A stretch of 64,000 nucleotides of DNA from Rhizobium sophoriradicis. Lineage in GTDB: Bacteria; Pseudomonadota; Alphaproteobacteria; Rhizobiales; Rhizobiaceae. The stretch spans positions 62,001 through 126,000 of the forward strand of contig NZ_RQIH01000001.1 of NCBI RefSeq assembly GCF_003939025.1, written 5' to 3'. The notes under the pieces were generated by a model. It was given only the letters and a program-made list of their open reading frames with translations. It was not told the origin of the DNA and did no database searches. Every line of letters begins with the position of its first letter. The first letter of the stretch is position 1. The translations under genes were made by a program, and so were the position numbers. Below are positions 59,293 to 64,000 of the stretch, one piece after another.

Positions 59293-60630
59293 ATGGATGC
59301 CGACAATCTGCAGGCACTGGCCCTGCCCGAGGAGAAGAAGGCCTGGTTCGTTCATGACCGTTTCGGCATGTTCGTGCATTGGGGGCTCTATGCCCTGCCG
59401 GCGCGCCATGAATGGGTCAAAAGCCGCGAAGAGCTTGATGACGCCGACTATCGGAGATATTTCGATCATTTCGACCCCGATCTCTACGACCCGCGCGAAT
59501 GGGCAAGACGCGCCAAAGCCGCGGGCATGAAATATGTCGTGCTGACGACCAAGCACCATGAAGGCTTCTGCCTCTGGGACACCAAGGCCACTGACTTCAA
59601 GGTGACCAACACGCCTTATGGAAAGGATCTGCTGCACCCCTTCGTCGACGCCTTCCGCGCCGAAGGCCTGAGGATCGGCTTCTACTACTCACTGATCGAC
59701 TGGCATCATCCCGATTTCACCGTCGATCCGCGCCACCCGCAGCGCAATCATCCCGATGCGGCGAAAATCAACGAAGGCCGGGACATGCAGCGTTATGCCG
59801 CCTTCATGCGCGAGCAGGTGCGCGAACTGCTGACCGAGTTCGGACGCATCGACATCATGTGGTTCGACTTCAGCTACCCGCAGTGGAAGCTCGGCGAACT
59901 TGTGGGAAAGGGCCATCGGGACTGGGAAAGCGAGAAGCTCGTGCGCCTGGTGCGCGAGCTTGCCCCCGATATCATCATCAACAACCGGCTCGATCTTGCC
60001 GGCCTGCAGCCCGACATCGTCACGCCGGAGCAATATATGCCACGCGCCTGGCCGAAACGCGACGGCCGGCGCGTCGTCTGGGAAGCCTGCCAGACGCTCA
60101 GCGGTTCCTGGGGCTATCATCGCGACGAGGACACCTGGAAAAGCACGGAGCAGCTGGTGCAGATGCTGATCGGCACTGTTGCGATCGGCGGCAATCTGCT
60201 GATGAATGTCGGGCCGACGGCACGCGGCACGCTCGACCACCGTGCGATATCAGCCCTTGCCGCTTATGAGGAATGGATGGCGCTGCACGAACGCAGCATC
60301 GTCGGCTGCACCCAGTCCGACTTCCCCGCTCCGCCCGACTGCCGGCTGACGCAGAACGGCGACCGGCTCTATATTCACCTGTTCAACTGGCCCTATAAGC
60401 ACCTGCATTTCGATGCGCTGGCGGGCAAGATCGAATATGCGCAATTCCTGCATGACGCCAGCGAGGTCACCTGGCTGCGCCCCTCCGCCAATACCCTATG
60501 GGCAAACACTCAGTTCCCCGTGGCCGAAAATGAACTGACATTCGTCCTGCCGGTGCGCCGCCCCAAGGTCGTGGTCCCGGTCATCGAGGTCAAGCTCAAG
60601 GCTGGAAACGCGCCTGGCGTTCAGGATTGA
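59293..60630 (+). CDS. Alpha-L-fucosidase (GH29)
   Basis: 445 aa from ATG 59293, preceded by ACAGGAGGAG. Motifs: FGMFVHWGLYALPARHEWV, KYVVLTTKHHEGFCLWDTK, and the nucleophile Asp in IDIMWFDFSYPQWKL. Also ACQTLSGSWGYHRDEDTWKS and GGNLLMNVGPTARGTLDHRA. No signal peptide, so it is cytosolic and acts on a fucosylated sugar after uptake, for example a xyloglucan fragment. It follows lacI and belongs functionally with the transporter operon. Confidence 0.92.
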   Translation: MDADNLQALALPEEKKAWFVHDRFGMFVHWGLYALPARHEWVKSREELDDADYRRYFDHFDPDLYDPREWARRAKAAGMKYVVLTTKHHEGFCLWDTKATDFKVTNTPYGKDLLHPFVDAFRAEGLRIGFYYSLIDWHHPDFTVDPRHPQRNHPDAAKINEGRDMQRYAAFMREQVRELLTEFGRIDIMWFDFSYPQWKLGELVGKGHRDWESEKLVRLVRELAPDIIINNRLDLAGLQPDIVTPEQYMPRAWPKRDGRRVVWEACQTLSGSWGYHRDEDTWKSTEQLVQMLIGTVAIGGNLLMNVGPTARGTLDHRAISALAAYEEWMALHERSIVGCTQSDFPAPPDCRLTQNGDRLYIHLFNWPYKHLHFDALAGKIEYAQFLHDASEVTWLRPSANTLWANTQFPVAENELTFVLPVRRPKVVVPVIEVKLKAGNAPGVQD

Positions 60631-60658
60631 CGCATTCGCTGTGCCCTGATCCGGTGCT

Positions 60659-61363
60659 TCAGGACAAGCTGATCGCCATCGGCCGGTCGAGGTTGCGGGC
60701 GAGATAATCCTGGATCTGGCGGACGATCTGGCCGGCGTGGGCGATTGCCAGCTGGTCGGCCCGCTCGGCATCGCCAGCCTCGATCGCGGCGATGATTTCC
60801 TCATGTTCATCGACATACTGACGCGGCAGGCGGTCGTCGAAGGTTGAATAATAAAGGCGAAGGATGCGCCGGCCTTCATCAAGGAGCCTCGCGAAGAAGG
60901 CCGTGTAATAGGAATTGCCGGCAAGCTCGGCGATCGCCACGTGAAATTCGCGGTTCGCCACGATCATCGCATAGGCGTCGCGCGCCGCGACGGCATCAGC
61001 AAAATCCTTCTGATGCTGGCGGATCATCTTCATGATTTCGCCGTTCCGCCTCGCAGCCGCCCCGCGCGTCGTGACCCGGTACATCAGCGTTAGCGCTTCG
61101 AAATAGGTGGGCAGGCTGGGAAAATCGATCGGCGCGACGATCGTGTTCCGGTTCGGCAGGGTCGTAACCAGTCCGTCTGCGGCAAGCCGCAGCAGCGCCT
61201 CGCGGATGGGGGTGCGCGACATGCCGAAACGCTCCGACAGCCGCACCTCATCGAGCGGACTGCCGGGTTCCAATGCCATCGACAGGATCTCGCGGCGCAG
61301 CGTCACATAGACGCTCTGCGTGCCGGAGCCGCGCACCCGTACATTTTCAGCCTCGTTCTGCAT
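60659..61363 (-). CDS. GntR-family (FCD) transcriptional regulator
   Basis: 234 aa from ATG 61363, chosen for the GGGGAGGG site in front of it; in-frame starts at 61426 and 61477 are weaker. Winged HTH: YVTLRREILSMALEPGSPLD, EVRLSERFGMSRTPIREALL. FCD domain with metal-binding His: NREFHVAIAELAGNSYYTAF and DEHEEIIAAIEAGDAERADQ then AIAHAGQIVRQI. It is divergent from the DapA-like gene and probably regulates it in response to a carboxylate. Confidence 0.88.
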   Translation of the reverse strand: MQNEAENVRVRGSGTQSVYVTLRREILSMALEPGSPLDEVRLSERFGMSRTPIREALLRLAADGLVTTLPNRNTIVAPIDFPSLPTYFEALTLMYRVTTRGAAARRNGEIMKMIRQHQKDFADAVAARDAYAMIVANREFHVAIAELAGNSYYTAFFARLLDEGRRILRLYYSTFDDRLPRQYVDEHEEIIAAIEAGDAERADQLAIAHAGQIVRQIQDYLARNLDRPMAISLS

Positions 61364-61490
61364 CCGTCCCTCCCCTTCATGAGAGCCTTGTATTGCGTTT
61401 CGATCGGTTTCTGCAACGGTGCTCATAAAGCCGATTGAGTCCTGTCGACAGTTTGTATATAACGCTCGTGACTTCAACGGGGTTCAAGCG

Positions 61491-62402
61491 ATGACGACAG
61501 GATGGAAGGGCGTATTTCCCGCCGTAACGACACAGTTCAACGAAGATCTTTCCGTGGATCTGCCTGCGACCCAGCGCGTTCAGGACGCACTCGTCAATGA
61601 CGGCGTCAACGGCCTGATTGTCATGGGCACATGCGGCGAAAACAATTCGCTCGATCCCGATGAAAAGCGCACGATCCTGAAAGCCGCCGTCGAGGTCGTC
61701 AACGGCCGCGTTCCCGTCGTGACAGGCGTCTCCGAATTCGACACGCGCCGCGCCGTCGCCTATGCTCGCGACGCCGAAAAGCTCGGCGCCGATGGGCTGA
61801 TGCTGCTGCCGGCCATGGTCTATGTGCCGAAGCCGGAGGAGCTGATCGCGCATTTCCGCACCGTCGCCGAAGCCACGTCGCTGCCGATCATGCTCTACAA
61901 CAACCCGCCGGCCTATCGGGTCAACATCGGCGCCGATGTGCTGCAGGTGCTGGCCGACGTACCGAATATCAAGGCTGTCAAGGAAAGTGCGCCCGATCCG
62001 CGCCGCTTCACCGACCTCATCAACGCCTTCGGCGATCGCTTCGATATCTTCGCCGGCCTCGACGACGTCGCTCTCGAGGGTCTGATGCTCGGCGCCAAGG
62101 GCTGGGTCTCGGGCCTCACCAGCGCCTTCCCGGAGGAATCCGTGCAACTCGTTGCCGCCGCCGAACGCGGCGACTGGGAGAAGGCCCGCGAGATCTACCG
62201 CTGGTTCATGCCGCTTCTGCATCTCGATGCCGAGCATGACCTCGTGCAGTCGATCAAGCTCGCCGAACAGATCATGGGCCGCGGCTCCGAACGCGTCCGC
62301 ATGCCCCGACTGCCGCTTTCAGGCGCACGCCGCGCCGAGGTTACCGCCATGGTCGAGAAGGCAGCGGCCACACGTCCCTCGAAACTCGGCAAGGCCGCCT
62401 GA
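61491..62402 (+). CDS. DapA-family (dihydrodipicolinate synthase-like) aldolase or dehydratase
   Basis: 303 aa from ATG 61491. Schiff-base Lys in NIKAVKESAPDPRRFTDLI (near 165), the catalytic Tyr in PIMLYNNPPAYRVNIGADVL, and GLIVMGTCGENNSLDPDEKR replaces the GTTGE motif of true DapA. With a GntR-FCD regulator, catabolic roles such as sugar-acid or hydroxyproline-derived lyase are more likely than lysine synthesis. Substrate not assigned. Confidence 0.85.
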   Translation: MTTGWKGVFPAVTTQFNEDLSVDLPATQRVQDALVNDGVNGLIVMGTCGENNSLDPDEKRTILKAAVEVVNGRVPVVTGVSEFDTRRAVAYARDAEKLGADGLMLLPAMVYVPKPEELIAHFRTVAEATSLPIMLYNNPPAYRVNIGADVLQVLADVPNIKAVKESAPDPRRFTDLINAFGDRFDIFAGLDDVALEGLMLGAKGWVSGLTSAFPEESVQLVAAAERGDWEKAREIYRWFMPLLHLDAEHDLVQSIKLAEQIMGRGSERVRMPRLPLSGARRAEVTAMVEKAAATRPSKLGKAA

Positions 62403-62408
62403 GATTAC

Positions 62409-62441
62409 GAGGCCGGCAAGCGCACAGCGGTTGCCGGCCTC
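62409..62441. terminator. Stem-loop terminator between converging genes
   Basis: GAGGCCGGCAA and TTGCCGGCCTC are perfect 11-base arms around an 11-base loop, seven bases after the DapA-like stop and nine before the lacI stop on the other strand. The T-run is poor, so it is a structure shared by two convergent genes. Confidence 0.6.
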
Positions 62442-62450
62442 CCATATCTT

Positions 62451-63506
62451 CTAAGTGACCGGAGCGTTGGAGAGGGTCAGGCTGTTGCGGCTGACCAGCG
62501 ACGGTATCTGAAAAATATGCTCGGCGCCGATGCGACCCTCTATTCTCGAAATCAATGTCCGGGTGGCGACCTGACCGAGTTCCCTGCCCGACTGATCGAT
62601 GCTTGCGAGATTAACGAGGCCAAGCGCTGCGGTCGACGAATTGTCATAGCCGATGACGGCAAGATCCTCGGGCACACGCACACCCATTTCCATCGCCAGG
62701 CTCAGAAGGGTGATGGCGTCGAGATCGCTCCAGCAGAACACGGCGCGCGGCCTGTTCTTCCTTGACAGGAACTTTCGCATCGTTTCCTCCCGTTTGGGCG
62801 GCGCTATCGGAATTTTAGTGATCGGCGCAGACGATCCGAATCCGGCGCGCTGCATTGCTCGGCGGAATCCGATCTCACGTTGGCGAACGACGGAGACCTG
62901 ATGTCCCTCGCGCTCGCCGAGGCTCAGCATTTCGATATCGCGATAGCCGCAGGCAAGCAGCGCCTCCACCGCGATCTCCGCGCCCCGCTGGTCGTCCGCA
63001 TTCACCGTATCGAAGGCCGTGGCGCCGGCATCGTGATAGCCGACCGCGACGATCGGTATCTGAGCTGCGAATTTTGCTATGATTTCCGAGGGCAGGCGCG
63101 GCGCAACCAGGATCAGCCCGTCCATCTTGTAGTCGATCATCGACTCGATCAGCGACGTCTCCAGCTGCACGCGCGCATCGCTGACGCCAATCATCGCCTG
63201 ATAATGCGAAGGCGCCAGCACACCGTTCACGCCGGCGATCACTTCCGGCAGAAAGGGATTGCGGATGTCGATCAAAAGCACGCCGATGGTGAAACTGCGG
63301 CCGCGAAGGCCCCGCGCCGCCCGTGAGGGGCGATAGCCAAGCGCTTCAATAGCTTCGGTCACCCTCGCCCGCAGCGCCTCACTGACACCGTAAGCGTTTC
63401 GCATCACTTTGGAGACCGCAGCCACCGATACGCCTGCGTGCTTTGCCACCGTCCGGATCGTCACGCGATCGTTTCGTTGCGGTTTTTGTTTCTCTTCGAT
63501 CGACAT
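62451..63506 (-). CDS. LacI-family transcriptional regulator
   Basis: 351 aa from ATG 63506 (MSIEEKQKPQRNDRVTIRTV); the longer frame upstream overlaps the promoter and is not protein-like. HTH: VAKHAGVSVAAVSKVMRNAY, hinge ALGYRPSRAARGLRGRSFTI. Sensor domain: FTIGVLLIDIRNPFLPEVIA, DYKMDGLILVAPRLPSEI, then DLAVIGYDNSSTAALGLVNL. Divergent from a GH78 gene with a strong palindrome between them, so it probably represses that gene and responds to a rhamnose-containing sugar. Confidence 0.9.
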   Translation of the reverse strand: MSIEEKQKPQRNDRVTIRTVAKHAGVSVAAVSKVMRNAYGVSEALRARVTEAIEALGYRPSRAARGLRGRSFTIGVLLIDIRNPFLPEVIAGVNGVLAPSHYQAMIGVSDARVQLETSLIESMIDYKMDGLILVAPRLPSEIIAKFAAQIPIVAVGYHDAGATAFDTVNADDQRGAEIAVEALLACGYRDIEMLSLGEREGHQVSVVRQREIGFRRAMQRAGFGSSAPITKIPIAPPKREETMRKFLSRKNRPRAVFCWSDLDAITLLSLAMEMGVRVPEDLAVIGYDNSSTAALGLVNLASIDQSGRELGQVATRTLISRIEGRIGAEHIFQIPSLVSRNSLTLSNAPVT

Positions 63507-63600
63507 GAAATCTCTGGGATTACTCTGCAGGCCGTCACAATCGCCCGCAAAACACCATGGCAGACTGGCGACGAAATTTCTATTGCGCTTCCTAAAAAAA

Positions 63601-63630
63601 TGTAGAACGTTATATGGAGAACGTTCTACA
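63601..63630. promoter_or_regulatory. LacI-type operator region before the GH78 gene
   Basis: TGTAGAACGTT and AACGTTCTACA are perfect 11-base arms around ATATGGAG. Each arm contains AACGTT, and AGAACGTTCT (63618-63627) is itself a 10-base palindrome with a central CG. It lies between the divergent lacI and GH78 starts, and GAGGAGG for the GH78 ATG lies just downstream. Confidence 0.7.
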
Positions 63631-63647
63631 TTATCGAGGAGGTGTTG

Positions 63648-64000
63648 ATGAACTTTCAGCCGGCAGCCATCAGCGGCGATCGCGTTTCGCGCGCTTGGTC
63701 TGGAGACATGATCGCACCACTGTCGGACCGCGGCCAGGGAACGGCCGCAAGCTTCGTCTCCAAGACCTTCGATCACGAAGGTGCCGGCCTTCCGATCGAA
63801 CTCTTCATCTCGGCGCTCGGCCTTTATCGCTGCTTCATCAACGGCACCCGCGTCGGGAACGACGTGCTGACGCCCGGCTGGACGAATTACGACGACCGCA
63901 TTGCCTATCAGCGCTATGACATCTCGAAACTGTTGAAACCCGGCCCCAACCGGATAGAAATCTGGCTTGCGGACGGATGGTACCGCTCGCCCATCATGTG
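63648..64000 (+). CDS. Alpha-L-rhamnosidase (GH78), N-terminal part, cut by the window end
   Basis: ATG 63648 with GAGGAGG upstream. The first 117 residues include DVLTPGWTNYDDRIAYQRYD and PGPNRIEIWLADGWYRSPIM, the N-terminal beta-sandwich (Bac_rhamnosid_N) that precedes the GH78 barrel. No signal peptide. The catalytic barrel lies outside the window. It releases rhamnose from plant glycans or flavonoid glycosides. Regulated probably by the divergent LacI protein through the palindrome at 63601-63630. Confidence 0.8.
   Translation, partial: MNFQPAAISGDRVSRAWSGDMIAPLSDRGQGTAASFVSKTFDHEGAGLPIELFISALGLYRCFINGTRVGNDVLTPGWTNYDDRIAYQRYDISKLLKPGPNRIEIWLADGWYRSPIM

Overview
The window looks like one piece of a high-GC Rhizobium genome (R. 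leguminosarum / R. etli type, by recall of family resemblance only). Support comes from relics of a Rhizobiaceae plasmid family (DUF1612, RHE_PE00001-like), rhizobial IS66 and IS3 remnants, and branched-chain amino acid and plant-sugar gene clusters. It has two halves: a patchy accessory island (about 1-29.3 kb) and an orderly metabolic region (about 29.4-64 kb). The replicon type cannot be told from the sequence. || Accessory island. It is full of relics: a decayed hicAB pair fused to a DUF1612 fragment, IS3, recombinase, integrase and IS66 remnants, and a second DUF1612 relic near 26 kb. Between them lie intact, tightly packed operons. (a) 2.2-4.6 kb, minus: two unrecognised genes, one with a single membrane anchor and one with a long hydrophobic Gly-rich segment. 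(b) 5.4-15.1 kb, minus: a DUF4011 helicase-nuclease (Hhe-like, split by a frameshift), an SbcD/YhaO-like nuclease and an SbcC/YhaN-like ATPase, probably a DNA-targeting defence operon. (c) 15.6-18.2 kb, plus: a Cys/His/Asp protein, a ruined tyrosine integrase and a protein with a PD-(D/E)XK-like motif. (d) 18.3-19.5 kb, minus: a possible winged-helix protein and a NYN-domain protein. (e) 20.7-24.9 kb, plus: a HigB/HigA pair whose HigA carries an ImmA/IrrE protease, then a two-gene ubiquitin-like conjugation operon (three ubiquitin-like domains plus a cysteine-less E2-like domain; JAB peptidase fused to an E1-like enzyme). (f) 28.4-29.3 kb, plus: a nucleotidyltransferase-HEPN fusion. This looks like a mobile, partly decayed defence island. 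|| Metabolic region. 29.4-37.5 kb, minus, is a compact isoleucine/valine degradation operon (dehydrogenase, thiolase, acyl-CoA dehydrogenase and the full branched-chain ketoacid dehydrogenase complex) with a divergent AraC-type regulator. A ParDE pair and an orphan Phd-type antitoxin follow. 39.8-45.7 kb, plus, is a leucine-degradation operon (isovaleryl-CoA dehydrogenase, both methylcrotonyl-CoA carboxylase subunits) that ends with a MaoC-like hydratase and a CitE-like lyase. 45.8-58.1 kb, minus, is a ten-gene uptake and catabolic operon: a peptide-type ABC transporter with glycosidase, IolB-like, epimerase-like, hydroxyacid dehydrogenase and enolase-superfamily genes. A divergent LacI regulator has clear operator-like palindromes over the operon promoter, and an alpha-L-fucosidase follows it. 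The end holds a GntR/DapA-like pair and a second LacI regulator divergent from a GH78 rhamnosidase gene that runs off the window. || Three otherwise good genes carry apparent single-base frameshifts (hicB, the DUF4011 helicase, the GH39-like glycosidase). Sequencing error cannot be excluded from sequence alone. All family names rest on motif recognition by eye; no search was run.
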